From contig NZ_UGOD01000001.1 of NCBI RefSeq assembly GCF_900461525.1, positions 2,263,001 to 2,327,000 of the forward strand: a DNA stretch of 64,000 nucleotides, given 5' to 3'. Source of the stretch: Legionella busanensis. Lineage in GTDB: Bacteria; Pseudomonadota; Gammaproteobacteria; Legionellales; Legionellaceae. The notes below the pieces were generated by a model, which searched no databases, was not told the DNA's origin, and worked only from the letters and a program-made list of their open reading frames with translations. Within the stretch, counting starts at the first letter, position 1. Every line of letters begins with the position of its first letter. Below are positions 8,960-17,810 of the stretch, in pieces. Both the position numbers and the translations under genes were made by a program.

Positions 8960-9832
8960 TTAAATTAATTGCAAATGCTTTAAGGCTTGTTCTAAAGGCT
9001 CTTGATATTCTCTAGATAAGGACGTAAGTGGTAAACGCAGCTCCGGCCCTATTAATCCCATTTTGCTTAAAGCCCATTTAGTAGGAATCGGATTAGCTTC
9101 AAGGAAAAGGAGACGGTGCAAGGATTGTATTGTTTTATTAATATTAATCACTTGCGTTTTATCACCAGCGAGACCGGCATCACACAATTTAGCCATTTGC
9201 TTAGGCACCACATTAGCGGTTACTGAAATGATACCTTTAGCGCCCTCTATAAGCCAGTCAGCCGCAGTATCATCATCACCGCTATAAATATCAAGCGTAC
9301 AATTACATAATTGCAAAATTTCTTTTAAACGGTCTACTTTACCTGTTGCTTCTTTTATACCAACAATATTAGATATTTGAGCAAGCCTTGCCACCGTTTC
9401 AGGTAACATATCACAAGCAGTCCGGCTAGGCACGTTATAAAGAATTAATGGCATAGGAACGGCCGCTGCAATTTGACTGTAGTGCTGATAAAGCCCTTCT
9501 TGGGTTGGCTTAATATAAGCAGGCGTCATAATTAAGGCAGCATGGGCACCACATTCCATCGCCATTTTGGTTAACTCAATACATTCTTTTGTCGCATTTG
9601 CAGCCGTACCTGCAATCACCGGGATTCGTTCACGAGTTTGCTCAACGACAGTCTTAATGACCAAATATTTTTCATCATGACTTAATGTTCCTGCTTCACC
9701 TGTCGTTCCAGCAGCAACGATTGCATGTGTTCCAGCTTCAATATGGAATTCAACTAATTCCCTTAAACGCCCTACATCAACTTTATCATTTTCTAGTGGG
9801 GTCACTAATGCAACCATACTACCGCGAAACAT
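8960..9832 (-). CDS. dapA: 4-hydroxy-tetrahydrodipicolinate synthase
   Basis: It condenses pyruvate with aspartate semialdehyde on the path to diaminopimelate and lysine, feeding peptidoglycan. It is a TIM barrel of 290 residues beginning [12 protein letters not shown]. The family blocks [24 protein letters not shown] (catalytic Tyr) and [10 protein letters not shown] (Schiff-base Lys) are present. I choose the ATG at 9830-9832, which has GGGAG upstream, rather than a longer in-frame extension of five residues. It is first in a dapA-lipoprotein-metallopeptidase gene set. Confidence 0.96.
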   Translation of the reverse strand: MFRGSMVALVTPLENDKVDVGRLRELVEFHIEAGTHAIVAAGTTGEAGTLSHDEKYLVIKTVVEQTRERIPVIAGTAANATKECIELTKMAMECGAHAALIMTPAYIKPTQEGLYQHYSQIAAAVPMPLILYNVPSRTACDMLPETVARLAQISNIVGIKEATGKVDRLKEILQLCNCTLDIYSGDDDTAADWLIEGAKGIISVTANVVPKQMAKLCDAGLAGDKTQVININKTIQSLHRLLFLEANPIPTKWALSKMGLIGPELRLPLTSLSREYQEPLEQALKHLQLI

Positions 9833-9983
9833 AATGTTTTCTCCCAAAAAGTCCCTACTTCAATACTACTGGCGGAATAGCAATTTAACAAGGTTATTCA
9901 TATGTCTTTGATTTTATTTTAGTCACTTTACATAAATATGTACTAATATGTTTATTGAGGGAACTAAAAATAGGAAGAAAATC

Positions 9984-10256
9984 ATGAGAAAAACATTACC
10001 ATTTTTGCTTGTAGTAGGATTATCAATGCCTTTACTTGAAGGCTGTACAAACTCACAAGTAGGTACAGTTGGTGGCGGCCTTGCAGGTGCAGGTATTGGC
10101 TATGCTGCTTCTGGCGGTAGCGGCTGGGGAACTGCTGTAGGTGCTGGCGCCGGTGCTTTAATTGGTAATGCAGTCGGTCAATCTCAAGACCGTTACTATT
10201 ATAATGGTTATAATGGTTACTATGGCTATAACAACTATCCTTACTATTATTACTAA
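9984..10256 (+). CDS. Glycine-zipper lipoprotein with Tyr-rich tail (17 kDa antigen-like)
   Basis: A 90-residue exported lipoprotein. The signal peptide MRKTLPFLLVVGLSMPLLEGC ends in a lipobox. It is followed by a glycine zipper, GGGLAGAGIGYAASGG and GAGAGALIGNAVG, as in 17 kDa rickettsial surface antigen and OsmB/SlyB-like proteins that insert in the outer membrane. The C-terminus is a Gly/Asn/Tyr tail (YNGYNGYYGYNNYPYYYY) of unknown role. The ATG at 9984 has AGGAAG six bases upstream; an earlier ATG in frame at 9948 would spoil the signal peptide. A strong terminator follows. Confidence 0.85.
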   Translation: MRKTLPFLLVVGLSMPLLEGCTNSQVGTVGGGLAGAGIGYAASGGSGWGTAVGAGAGALIGNAVGQSQDRYYYNGYNGYYGYNNYPYYYY

Positions 10257-10287
10257 TCTGTTATTATCACTCTAACGTATTTTATTC

Positions 10288-10332
10288 AAGACTTTTAGTG
10301 ATTGCTCTTATTCACTAAAAGTCTTTTTATTT
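10288..10332 (+). terminator. Rho-independent terminator
   Basis: AAGACTTTTAGTGA pairs with TCACTAAAAGTCTT around a ten-base loop and is followed by a T-rich run (TTTTTATTT). It lies 31 bp after the glycine-zipper lipoprotein stop codon. Confidence 0.85.
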
Positions 10333-10350
10333 AGCGCAAAAATAAATCAT

Positions 10351-10476
10351 ATAGGACTTACGCAAAATACCAAGGTCGAGGCAAAAAATAGGTTTAATGA
10401 GGGAGTTTAGATAGACTAAATGACCGAATTAAACCTATTTTTTAACGAAGATATTGGTGTTTTGAATAAGTCCTAT
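10351..10476. mobile_element. MITE-like 126 bp element with terminal inverted repeats
   Basis: The ends ATAGGACTTA and TAAGTCCTAT are perfect inverted repeats. A second inner pair, AAAAATAGGTTTAAT / ATTAAACCTATTTTT, makes the element nearly palindromic. CAT flanks both ends (10348-10350 and 10477-10479), consistent with a 3 bp target duplication. There is no coding capacity. The TAGGACTTACGCA-type end resembles terminal repeats of small DNA transposons known from other bacteria, so this is probably a non-autonomous derivative. It separates the lipoprotein from the bdhA promoter region. Confidence 0.65.
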
Positions 10477-10532
10477 CATAAAATCATTGCTATACTGGTA
10501 ACAGTACTATTTTAAATAAGGATATGAGGACT

Positions 10533-11315
10533 ATGCGCTTAAAAGATAAAGTAGCTATTGTTACTGGCGCTGCCAGCGGAATTGGTAAAGAAATTGCCTT
10601 CGTTTACGCACGTGAAGGCGCGAAAGTGGCTATTGCTGATTTAAATCTTAATCAGGCAGAGCTTGTAGCTGAGGAAATTAAGAGTCAGGGTCATACTGCT
10701 ATTGCTGTTGCAATGGATGTTACTAATGAAGAACAAGTGAATCAGGGTATTGATTCAGTTGCTGATCAATTAAATGGTATAGATATTTTAGTTAGTAATG
10801 CCGGAATACAAATTATTGATGCTGTTGAAAATCTTACTTATGCCAATTGGAAAAAAATGCTGGCTATTCATTTAGATGGAGCTTTTCTTACAACACGTGC
10901 ATCTCTTAAGCATATGTATGCCTCTAAACGTGGCGGTAGTATTATTTATATGGGTTCAGTACATTCAAAAGAAGCGTCAAAACTTAAAGCACCTTATGTT
11001 ACTGCTAAACATGGTTTATTAGGATTATGTCGAGTTGTTGCAAAAGAAGGCGCTGAACACGGCGTGCGAGCGAACGTAATTTGTCCGGGCTTTGTGCGTA
11101 CACCGCTAGTTGATAAACAAATACCTGAACAAGCTAAAGAGCTTGGCATTACTGAAGAACAAGTTATTAAAAACGTGATGTTAAAGGATACCGTTGATGG
11201 TGAATTTACTACCACTGATGACGTAGCTCAGACAGCACTCTTTTTTGCTTCCTTTGAATCAAATGCGTTAACCGGCCAATCGTTGATTGTTTCACATGGC
11301 TGGGTTATGGAATAG
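10533..11315 (+). CDS. bdhA: 3-hydroxybutyrate dehydrogenase (SDR family)
   Basis: A 260-residue short-chain dehydrogenase that interconverts 3-hydroxybutyrate and acetoacetate with NAD. It has the Rossmann motif [13 protein letters not shown], the NAG motif SNAGIQ, the catalytic Ser (YMGSVHS) and YVTAKHG (Tyr-x3-Lys). The sequence closely follows bacterial D-beta-hydroxybutyrate dehydrogenases, including the C-terminal [12 protein letters not shown]. The ATG at 10533 has AGGA 5 bases upstream. An ATG nine bases earlier is possible but poorly spaced. Acetoacetate decarboxylase follows 35 bp downstream, implying a ketone-body branch linked to polyhydroxybutyrate breakdown. Confidence 0.93.
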   Translation: MRLKDKVAIVTGAASGIGKEIAFVYAREGAKVAIADLNLNQAELVAEEIKSQGHTAIAVAMDVTNEEQVNQGIDSVADQLNGIDILVSNAGIQIIDAVENLTYANWKKMLAIHLDGAFLTTRASLKHMYASKRGGSIIYMGSVHSKEASKLKAPYVTAKHGLLGLCRVVAKEGAEHGVRANVICPGFVRTPLVDKQIPEQAKELGITEEQVIKNVMLKDTVDGEFTTTDDVAQTALFFASFESNALTGQSLIVSHGWVME

Positions 11316-11350
11316 CGATTAATACCCAATCGAGTAAGGTGGAGTCTATT

Positions 11351-12088
11351 ATGAACGAATCACAAATTAGAGAAAATGCTTTCGCAATGCCCCTAAATTG
11401 CCCTTCTTATCCGCGTGGGCCTTACCGATTTATTAATCGGGAATATTTTATTATTACGTATGAAACAGATATGGATATTCTGCGTGAAGTTGTACCAGCA
11501 CCCTTAGAAGTCACTGAACCAATTGTTAAATTTGAAGTCATCCGTATGCCAGACAGTACTGGATTTGGCTCGTATACTGAATCAGGTCAAGTAATTCCTG
11601 TGTATTTTAATGGAACTGCAGGAGGATATACGCATGCTATGTACTTAGATGATTTATCGCCTATTGCTGGGGGACGAGAAATATGGGGTTTTCCTAAAAA
11701 ATTAGCTAATCCAAATCTTTTTGTTGAACAAGAAACTTTAATTGGTACGCTTGATTATGGTTCTACACGGATTGCAGCTGCAACAATGGGGTATAAATAT
11801 GAATCAGTAGAAGAGGACAAAGTCTTATCAGCACTAACCAGTCCCTCTTATCTTTTAAAAATAATCCCTCATGTTGATGGCACTACTCGAATTTGTGAGT
11901 TAGTGGAATATCGGCTTTCTGATGTTATTATAAAAGGAGCTTGGTCTGGCCCCGCGCAACTTGAACTTTTTCATCACGCCATGGCACCTGTTGCATCACT
12001 GCCGGTAAAACGAATTATCTCTGCAGTTCATATTATATCTGATTTGACATTACCTTATGGTAAAGTTATTCATGATTACCTTAAATAA
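11351..12088 (+). CDS. adc: Acetoacetate decarboxylase
   Basis: A 245-residue member of the ADC family, converting acetoacetate to acetone and CO2 through a Schiff base. The signature [15 protein letters not shown] contains the pair of lysines of which one is the catalytic Schiff-base residue in clostridial ADC. The preceding [10 protein letters not shown]-like stretch ([11 protein letters not shown]) is also conserved. The ATG at 11351 has GGTGGAG upstream, so I prefer it to the GTG at 11339. It probably forms an operon with bdhA. In this setting it may serve to remove acetoacetate when hydroxybutyrate is used. Confidence 0.92.
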   Translation: MNESQIRENAFAMPLNCPSYPRGPYRFINREYFIITYETDMDILREVVPAPLEVTEPIVKFEVIRMPDSTGFGSYTESGQVIPVYFNGTAGGYTHAMYLDDLSPIAGGREIWGFPKKLANPNLFVEQETLIGTLDYGSTRIAAATMGYKYESVEEDKVLSALTSPSYLLKIIPHVDGTTRICELVEYRLSDVIIKGAWSGPAQLELFHHAMAPVASLPVKRIISAVHIISDLTLPYGKVIHDYLK

Positions 12089-12113
12089 GCCTTTTTAATT
12101 CCAACCTTTTAGA

Positions 12114-12134
12114 TACCGCGCATAAAGCGCGGTA
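12114..12134. repeat. GC-rich hairpin after adc
   Basis: TACCGCGCATAAAGCGCGGTA is a perfect 8 bp stem with a five-base loop, 25 bp after the adc stop. No long T-run follows, so it is more likely a short extragenic palindrome that could act as a transcript-end stabiliser than a classical terminator. Confidence 0.55.
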
Positions 12135-12257
12135 CGTAGGGCATCCATCAGATAAGCTAATTTTATTATTTATTTAGTGCCAAACTCGCAATGGATACTG
12201 TCCAGTGGGTATGATAGATATAATGCGGTAAGCCTAAAAAGTTATACACCGCAACAT

Positions 12258-13124
12258 TTAAAAACAATAAGGTTTAATGTCACAAATATCAAAATCTTCA
12301 ATATTTGCATTCATCATTGAATATAATTTCACTAGCCCTAGAAACACTAGAAAACTCGTAAACCATAAGCCTATTTTCATCCAGCTTAGCTGATTAGAGT
12401 ATAATTCCGATAGTGCTTTCTCGGAGGTAATAAATTCAATAAGCGACTCTTTTTCTTTAGAGATAACCCCTTTCGATTTTATCACTCTAATAACTTTCTG
12501 TCTTTGTAATAATTCATCTACTGCAAGGGTCATAGGTACTTTTTTATCATGAATTTCAGTTATTTTTCCCGAAAAAAATAATGAGCGTGGAAAAGGATTA
12601 GCTCTTTTTTTTGCAAAAGAGATGTTACATCCGCCTAAAATATTAGAGTTTTGGATATAGGTTATGAGGGCCTTTTGTATATCATACAAACTCGTGGGTG
12701 CTGCATTTACAATGACATCTCGCATACCATGACACGTTGCAATCGAGCTAATAAATAAGCCTGAAGGTTTTAATAGGGAGGCTATACCAATAGACAATAA
12801 GGCTGTTGAGTCGCATAAGTCCATTATAATAATATCGAATTGAGGCGGTTGATTTTTATGCCTATCAACCCAGTCTTGCCATTTTACCAACGAAATTTCA
12901 TTAAACTCTAATAAATCAACGCTACCATGCTCGCCTGTAATTAATAAAACTTGTACATCTTTAGGATGATTTTGATTACAACTTGGGATTATGCCATCAT
13001 TCTTATTGATTTCTTTTATTTCACAGTGCTTAAGCTGTAATAATTTTTTTCGCCATATCTCTTTTTTAGCTCTATTCGCCACTGTTGAATCAGAGCAAAT
13101 CACAACCAATTTGAAATGAGACAT
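12258..13124 (-). CDS. Unknown tail-anchored protein with caspase-like His/Cys arrangement
   Basis: A 288-residue protein I do not recognise as a named family. The layout suggests a clan CD (caspase/CHAT-like) fold. A hydrophobic strand ends in His66-Gly67 (VLLITGEHGS). About 38 residues later a second strand ends in Asp-Leu-Cys (FDIIIMDLCDS, Cys104), followed by a helix and another strand (GLFISSIATCHG). A single membrane helix lies at about 251-268, followed by a 20-residue tail holding two cysteines. No N-terminal signal peptide is present. If real, the dyad would make it a membrane-tethered cysteine peptidase facing the cytoplasm, or an effector acting at host membranes. The neighbours give no clue. 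Function is inferred only from the motif pattern. Confidence 0.7.
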   Translation of the reverse strand: MSHFKLVVICSDSTVANRAKKEIWRKKLLQLKHCEIKEINKNDGIIPSCNQNHPKDVQVLLITGEHGSVDLLEFNEISLVKWQDWVDRHKNQPPQFDIIIMDLCDSTALLSIGIASLLKPSGLFISSIATCHGMRDVIVNAAPTSLYDIQKALITYIQNSNILGGCNISFAKKRANPFPRSLFFSGKITEIHDKKVPMTLAVDELLQRQKVIRVIKSKGVISKEKESLIEFITSEKALSELYSNQLSWMKIGLWFTSFLVFLGLVKLYSMMNANIEDFDICDIKPYCF

Positions 13125-13260
13125 GGCGCTTTCCGTAAGTCATGTGGATTCATTATAAACAAACTCACTGTTTATTGATAAGTTTTTAAATCATCAGAAT
13201 TTTATATTACTTAGATAGATAAAGTAGGGAGACCTTAATAATAAGGCCTCACATTTTGAT

Positions 13261-13713
13261 TTACTGAAACTTAGGACCGATAATTTTCAATGTTGGTGAA
13301 GCCCAGTAAATAGTCTGATTATTATTTAAACTCTTATAAGGAATAAGAATCGATTTGTCCGTTTTAAAGTGCCAAAATTCACCACAATAGCGACCATCGT
13401 CTCTAGATGAAACAACTTCAATTACTCTTCCTTTTTGGTCAGTAAACTGACGGCAATAAGTTGCATCTTGGTTGGGCGGTATTTTAAGAGGTGAATTTAC
13501 TAGCTCAACTTCACCTTGTTTATTAAAAGAAAACATCAGCCGAGACATGCTTGCATAAATATCATGGCTAAAACGTATAATTAAAGAGGCAAAAAGTAAC
13601 ACTACAATGGTCGTTTTAACTTTACGCCTAAAGGGTGTCCTCCCCCGTATTACTCGATAAATCAGATTCCAAACGATAACGATGGCTAATAAACTAATAA
13701 TTGTAGTAAGCAC
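13261..13713 (-). CDS. Hypothetical membrane protein with soluble C-terminal domain
   Basis: A 150-residue protein with two hydrophobic segments at about 1-19 and 34-48, separated by a basic stretch (RGRTPFRRKVK). A polar C-terminal domain of about 95 residues has two cysteines (YCRQF, YCGEF) that could form a disulphide if the domain is periplasmic. I do not recognise a family. It is separated from its neighbours by 77 bp and 136 bp, so co-transcription is uncertain. Confidence 0.65.
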   Translation of the reverse strand: MLTTIISLLAIVIVWNLIYRVIRGRTPFRRKVKTTIVVLLFASLIIRFSHDIYASMSRLMFSFNKQGEVELVNSPLKIPPNQDATYCRQFTDQKGRVIEVVSSRDDGRYCGEFWHFKTDKSILIPYKSLNNNQTIYWASPTLKIIGPKFQ

Positions 13714-13790
13714 CTTTTCTCCTAGCTAATTTAATAGTTAGCAACTTTAACGAAATTATAAAATTAATGCACTCTAAATACCCTCTTAAA

Positions 13791-14648
13791 TTAAACTTTT
13801 ATTTTGTGTAAATGAATACGACGCTCTGCATCAACTAATAGAAGGTGATTAGGAGGTACTGATTGCCATATGGCGCTAAAATCGGTTAATTTTTCAGATG
13901 CAACTAATACACAGTCATGCACTTCAGCGCGTTTAGGTCGATAATACCTATCGTTTGGTGTTAGCCAAAGAGGGCCGGCTGAATAATGTAGTGACTCGGG
14001 TTTTATCTTTTTACTCGAAGAATAACGACTAGCGATAATGCGCAGGCCATCTGTAAGACAAATATTAAATAATGATGGGTCATCTGTTTTACCGTATTTT
14101 TTTACTAGATAATTAATCTGCTTGAAGGTTTCTTCTAGAGTATCTGCTATTTCTGAAATATTAGATAAATCCTTATCTTTAGCAAGCTGTAAAAATAAAG
14201 CAAAAAGATGTTCTGAATCCGTTTCACCTTGAATCCAGTTATAGATATCATCATCTAATAAATGGCGTAAGTGGCGCTTAACTGACATAAAATCACTAAT
14301 GCCGCCATTATGCATCAACATCCATTGTTTATAAACAAATGGGTGGCAATTATAATTGTTAGTACCGCCTACACTTGCGGCTCGAACATGAGCAAAAAAC
14401 ATATCTGATTTAATCTTAGCTGTTAAACTTAAAAGATTACGATCACTCCACGCTGGGAAAATAGAAACAAATAATGCAGGTTCGAGGCTAACGGCTGGAT
14501 TATACCAACCCAGACCAAAACCATCACCATTGGTAGGCACTGTTGATTCGCGAGCTTTTAGACTTTGCATGACAATAGAATTACTTGGCTTTACTAAAAT
14601 CTCCTCCAATAAGACTTCTGAGCCAATATAAGCAACTAAGCGACACAT
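13791..14648 (-). CDS. Class II glutamine amidotransferase (YafJ-like)
   Basis: A 285-residue N-terminal-nucleophile amidotransferase. Cys2 in MCRLVAYIG would become the nucleophile after Met removal. The family blocks NGDGFGLGWY, FAHVRAAS, NCHPFVY, MHNGGI and GETDSEHLFALF are all present. It resembles E. coli YafJ and the EgtC-type hydrolases, which release ammonia or hydrolyse gamma-glutamyl amides. No partner synthetase is adjacent, and the natural substrate is not evident. Confidence 0.88.
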   Translation of the reverse strand: MCRLVAYIGSEVLLEEILVKPSNSIVMQSLKARESTVPTNGDGFGLGWYNPAVSLEPALFVSIFPAWSDRNLLSLTAKIKSDMFFAHVRAASVGGTNNYNCHPFVYKQWMLMHNGGISDFMSVKRHLRHLLDDDIYNWIQGETDSEHLFALFLQLAKDKDLSNISEIADTLEETFKQINYLVKKYGKTDDPSLFNICLTDGLRIIASRYSSSKKIKPESLHYSAGPLWLTPNDRYYRPKRAEVHDCVLVASEKLTDFSAIWQSVPPNHLLLVDAERRIHLHKIKV

Positions 14649-14785
14649 TATTGCTCCTTTATTTAGAGCATGAAATATACTACTTAGTATAGAAGAAGAT
14701 TAAGTCCCTAATTTAAAATGGTTTCAACCCTTATTTATACATTACAGATTGTATGCAATAACTCATAATTAAATACTTGAAAAAA

Positions 14786-14941
14786 TTATGGCTCTTTCTT
14801 AGTTGTCTTGCGTTCTTTAGGCTTATTTTTCTTTAATGTATCGCAAACTTCTTTAGTCGAATCAGTTTTAGGCGTTATATGACAAATATTTTCAAGTCCT
14901 TCAACCTCAGGATGAGCAGGATTTTTATCGTTTTTTTTCAT
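14786..14941 (-). CDS. Small Lys-rich hypothetical protein (51 aa)
   Basis: An ORF of 51 codons from the ATG at 14939-14941 to a TAA. An AAGAGG ribosome-binding site stands nine bases upstream. The product is hydrophilic and basic at the C-terminus (KKNKPKERKTTKKEP), has two cysteines (ENICHIT, EVCDTL), and has no membrane segment. The well-placed ribosome-binding site and composition argue that it is real. No family is recognised. Confidence 0.5.
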   Translation of the reverse strand: MKKNDKNPAHPEVEGLENICHITPKTDSTKEVCDTLKKNKPKERKTTKKEP

Positions 14942-15012
14942 CTTTATTACCTCTTGTAAGTTTAGTTTAATTTTAGAGCAAGATTAGGTTAGATACAATG
15001 CATTACTCTTCC

Positions 15013-15041
15013 TTGTTAATTCATAAACCTCTATGTATAAT
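15013..15041 (+). promoter_or_regulatory. Sigma-70 promoter of the small lipoprotein gene
   Basis: TTGTTA at 15013-15018, a 17-base spacer, then TATAAT at 15036-15041. The start codon of the lipoprotein gene follows 31 bases downstream, leaving a short leader with GGAGGG as ribosome-binding site. Confidence 0.65.
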
Positions 15042-15071
15042 TAAAATACAGGCATATTGGAGGGAACCATT

Positions 15072-15308
15072 ATGAAAAAAATAGCAACTTTATTAAGTTT
15101 AATAACGCCTGTTGTACTCTTAGCTAGCTGCACAGTTGTCGAATCAAATTATGTTCCTGCCGTAACCACAACCGATTATGTTACTAGTGTTGGTTATTAT
15201 GGCACAAGCCCTTATTGGGGAAATGGCTATTACGCTGGCCAAGCTTATAGTACTTGGTATGGCGGCTATGTTGGCCCTAGCGTTTATGTTAATGATTGGA
15301 GTTATTAA
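15072..15308 (+). CDS. Small Tyr/Gly-rich lipoprotein
   Basis: A 78-residue protein with a clear lipoprotein signal (MKKIATLLSLITPVVLLASC, Cys20) and a short mature part rich in Tyr, Gly, Val and Ser. There are no known domains. GGAGGG precedes the ATG at 15072; the in-frame GTG-like extension upstream is not needed. The composition recalls the tail of the glycine-zipper lipoprotein at 9984-10256, but the two are not obvious homologues. Probably outer-membrane anchored. Confidence 0.78.
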   Translation: MKKIATLLSLITPVVLLASCTVVESNYVPAVTTTDYVTSVGYYGTSPYWGNGYYAGQAYSTWYGGYVGPSVYVNDWSY

Positions 15309-15333
15309 AGCCTTTTCTTATCGTTTTTCAAAC

Positions 15334-15390
15334 GACAAAGTATTGAACGAGGGGGAGGCCAAAGCTAAGTTTAATACTTTGTCTTATTTC
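15334..15390 (+). terminator. Probable terminator after the small lipoprotein gene
   Basis: GACAAAGTATT (15334-15344) pairs with AATACTTTGTC (15373-15383), an 11 bp perfect stem with a 28-base GC-containing loop, followed by TTATTTCTTATTT. The long loop lowers confidence. Confidence 0.55.
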
Positions 15391-15487
15391 TTATTTACAA
15401 AAATCTAATTGGTTACTTAAAGACATATTTATCTCAATTTACTTATAATGTGTTTTTGTTTTTAACAGTTAAGGAAATTTATTCTTA

Positions 15488-15545
15488 AATGACTATTAGT
15501 CCCATGAAAGCTATTACAGGACTAGGATAAAGTCCTAAAGTCATT
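15488..15545. other. Nested alternative hairpins downstream of pilU
   Basis: AATGACT and AGTCATT close a 58 bp region. Inside, TAGTCC can pair with the first GGACTA, and that GGACTA/AGTCC pair can alternatively form a different hairpin, so the two inner stems compete. It lies in the 322 bp gene-free gap 15309-15630, downstream of the convergent pilU stop. It may terminate pilU transcripts, but no T-run is visible. Otherwise the gap holds the lipoprotein terminator and AT-rich sequence. Confidence 0.3.
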
Positions 15546-15630
15546 ACCTTAAAATAAGGATCACTTAGATAAAAAATTCGCTAAAGATAAACTGTATAAT
15601 ATATAGTCGCTCAAGCATAATCTAGTAACA

Positions 15631-16743
15631 CTACTCACTGTCTTCCTCAATAGACAGATTATCCTGATTCTCATCAAAACTTTTTTCTTCAGTTAGACGA
15701 ATTTGTAAGCCAACGTTATTTTTAGAATCAGCAAAACGTATCGCATTTTCTTTCGTTATTTTTCCGGCTTTATATAAATCAAAAAGTGCCTGATCGAAGG
15801 TTTGCATACCTGAATCACGGCTTTTAACCATAGCCTCTTTAATTTCATCTATTTTACCTTTCTCAATCAAATCCGCTACATAAGGTGAGTTTATAAGGAT
15901 TTCAACTGCAGGTACCCTACTTTTTTCTATACCAGGAATTAAGCGTTGAGAAATAATAGCTCTTAAATTCTGCCCTAAATCCTGTAATAGCTGCGGTCTT
16001 GCTTCACTAGGAAAAAAGTTAACAATTCTTTCAAGCGCTTGATAGGCATTATTTGAATGCAGGGTTGATAAGCATAAATGGCCAGTTTGTGCATAAGAAA
16101 TCGCATGTTTCATAATATCTCTTTCTAAAATCTCACCAATTAAAATAACATCAGGCGCTTCCCGCATAGCATTTTTTAGGGCATTTTCATAACTTAAGGT
16201 ATCAATTCCCACTTCTCGTTGATCAACAATACATTTTTTATGCTTATATAAGTATTCGATTGGATCTTCGATAGTTAAAATATGACCACGTTGGTTTTCA
16301 TTGCGATAATCAATCATTGAGGCTAACGTAGTTGATTTACCAGACCCAGTTGAACCTACCACAAGGATTAAACCGCGTAATTCCATAATTAATTGTTTTA
16401 ATATAGGCGGTAATTGTAGCTCTTCCATAGGTGGTATCTCACCTTTTATATAACGGACCACCATAGCAATTTCGCCACGCTGCCTAAACACATTAACCCG
16501 AAAACGGCCAACATTTGCTATCGAGATAGCCATATTAAGCTCAAGTGTGGCCTCAAACTCTTTACGTTGACTATCATTCATTACAGAAGCAGCAATCTCA
16601 GCCATTTGCATTGATTTTAATGGCGTTTGACCGACCGGGGTAGCTGCACCCTGGATCTTAATATAGGGTGGTACTCCGACACTAAAAAATAGATCTGAGG
16701 CGCTTTTATCAACCATGAGTTTAAAGAAAGGCGTAATATCCAC
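15631..16743 (-). CDS. pilU: Type IV pilus retraction ATPase, PilU type
   Basis: A 370-residue secretion-superfamily ATPase. It has Walker A GSTGSGKST (130-138), an Asp box ILTIEDPIEY, Walker B DVILIGEI and a His box TGHLCLSTLHSNNA. It drives pilus retraction with PilT at the inner membrane. I favour PilU over PilT because the C-terminus lacks the AIRNLIRE motif of PilT and carries the PilU-like DSGMQTFDQALFDLYKAG segment plus an acidic tail. No pilT or other pilus gene is next to it; in many gammaproteobacteria pilT and pilU are adjacent. Confidence 0.9.
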   Translation of the reverse strand: MDITPFFKLMVDKSASDLFFSVGVPPYIKIQGAATPVGQTPLKSMQMAEIAASVMNDSQRKEFEATLELNMAISIANVGRFRVNVFRQRGEIAMVVRYIKGEIPPMEELQLPPILKQLIMELRGLILVVGSTGSGKSTTLASMIDYRNENQRGHILTIEDPIEYLYKHKKCIVDQREVGIDTLSYENALKNAMREAPDVILIGEILERDIMKHAISYAQTGHLCLSTLHSNNAYQALERIVNFFPSEARPQLLQDLGQNLRAIISQRLIPGIEKSRVPAVEILINSPYVADLIEKGKIDEIKEAMVKSRDSGMQTFDQALFDLYKAGKITKENAIRFADSKNNVGLQIRLTEEKSFDENQDNLSIEEDSE

Positions 16744-16962
16744 TTTATCACCTATGCTCCCTTTTCTATTTAAAAGTGTAGATAAAATATAGAAAAGCGC
16801 AATTTAAGGTTACGATGCTAAATGAATTTTTTGGCTAAAATAGTAAATTTCAGCTACATTATTGATAAGGGATAAAACTATTGGAATATTTTATAGACAA
16901 CCAATAATTTTTTAAAATGTTCTAATGGCTCATGAAAGTGATTTTTTTAAGGTTAAAGCATA

Positions 16963-17664
16963 ATGACCCAAAAAGTGAATTTCTCTTATGCTTATCAGCC
17001 CATTGTTGATGTAATCAACAGAGTAGCATACTCTTATGAGGCGCTAATTAGAGGACCTAATAATGAACCTCCCACCATTATATTTGCGCAAGTAAGTAGA
17101 ATCAGCCTGCCAGATTTTGATCAACAAGCCAGAGAATTTGCAATTAAATTGGCGGTACAGTTAGGATTAACTTGTAATATTAACCTTAATTTCTTACCTA
17201 ATAGTTTATCAGCCGGTAGCTATATTGATAAAACGCTTGATGCTTTAAACGAGAACAACCTAAACCCTGACCAACTTATTATTGAAGTACCTGAATCTGA
17301 AATTATTCATCACCAGCAAGATTTTCTCTACAGTGTAAGACAATGTCGTAGCAAAGGAATACGCATTGCAATCGATGACTTTGGCGCAGGTTATTCAGGA
17401 TTAAATTTACTGCTTAATTTACAACCAGACTTAATTAAACTTGATATGCAATTGATTCGCAAAATTGATGCCAATCGCTCAAGGCAAGCAGTTGTTAAAG
17501 CTATTTTAGAGGTCTGCAGAGAACTTAACATAAAAATAATCGCTGAGGGGGTAGAAAACCTTTCAGAGTATGAATGGCTTGCAAAAGAGGGTATTTCTTT
17601 ATTTCAAGGCTATTTATTGTCTAAACCAGGGTTTCAATCTCTTCCCGCTATTACCTTTCCTTAA
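16963..17664 (+). CDS. Stand-alone EAL-domain c-di-GMP phosphodiesterase
   Basis: A 233-residue protein consisting only of an EAL domain. Residues expected for c-di-GMP hydrolysis are present: YEALIRG (the EAL motif), the Asn in NINLNFLP, EVPESE, the DDFGAG loop, the Lys in LIKLD, and AEGVE. It should cleave c-di-GMP to pGpG. No sensor, GGDEF or membrane segment is attached, so regulation must come through expression or partner proteins. The neighbouring pilU is transcribed away from it. A link between c-di-GMP and pili is plausible but not shown. Confidence 0.92.
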   Translation: MTQKVNFSYAYQPIVDVINRVAYSYEALIRGPNNEPPTIIFAQVSRISLPDFDQQAREFAIKLAVQLGLTCNINLNFLPNSLSAGSYIDKTLDALNENNLNPDQLIIEVPESEIIHHQQDFLYSVRQCRSKGIRIAIDDFGAGYSGLNLLLNLQPDLIKLDMQLIRKIDANRSRQAVVKAILEVCRELNIKIIAEGVENLSEYEWLAKEGISLFQGYLLSKPGFQSLPAITFP

Positions 17665-17810
17665 GCTTCAAAATAAATTAACTAAAACTATTTTTTTGTC
17701 CGCTTATCCAGTTTAACATTATAAGGTTTTTACTTTTGCTAGATAAGAAATTAGTAAATTATCTAATCTTGACTCGATATCTTCGCGATATAGAATCTAG
17801 CCAAGCCACT

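Noticed and set aside
14649-15071. CRISPR or riboswitch suspected between the amidotransferase and the lipoprotein gene
   Set aside because: No repeated spacers or conserved aptamer signature; the stretch is explained by the 51-residue ORF and a sigma-70 promoter.
15178-15408. 76-codon plus-strand ORF overlapping the small lipoprotein gene
   Set aside because: It is in another frame of a gene with a clear signal peptide, promoter and ribosome-binding site, and it runs into the downstream terminator.
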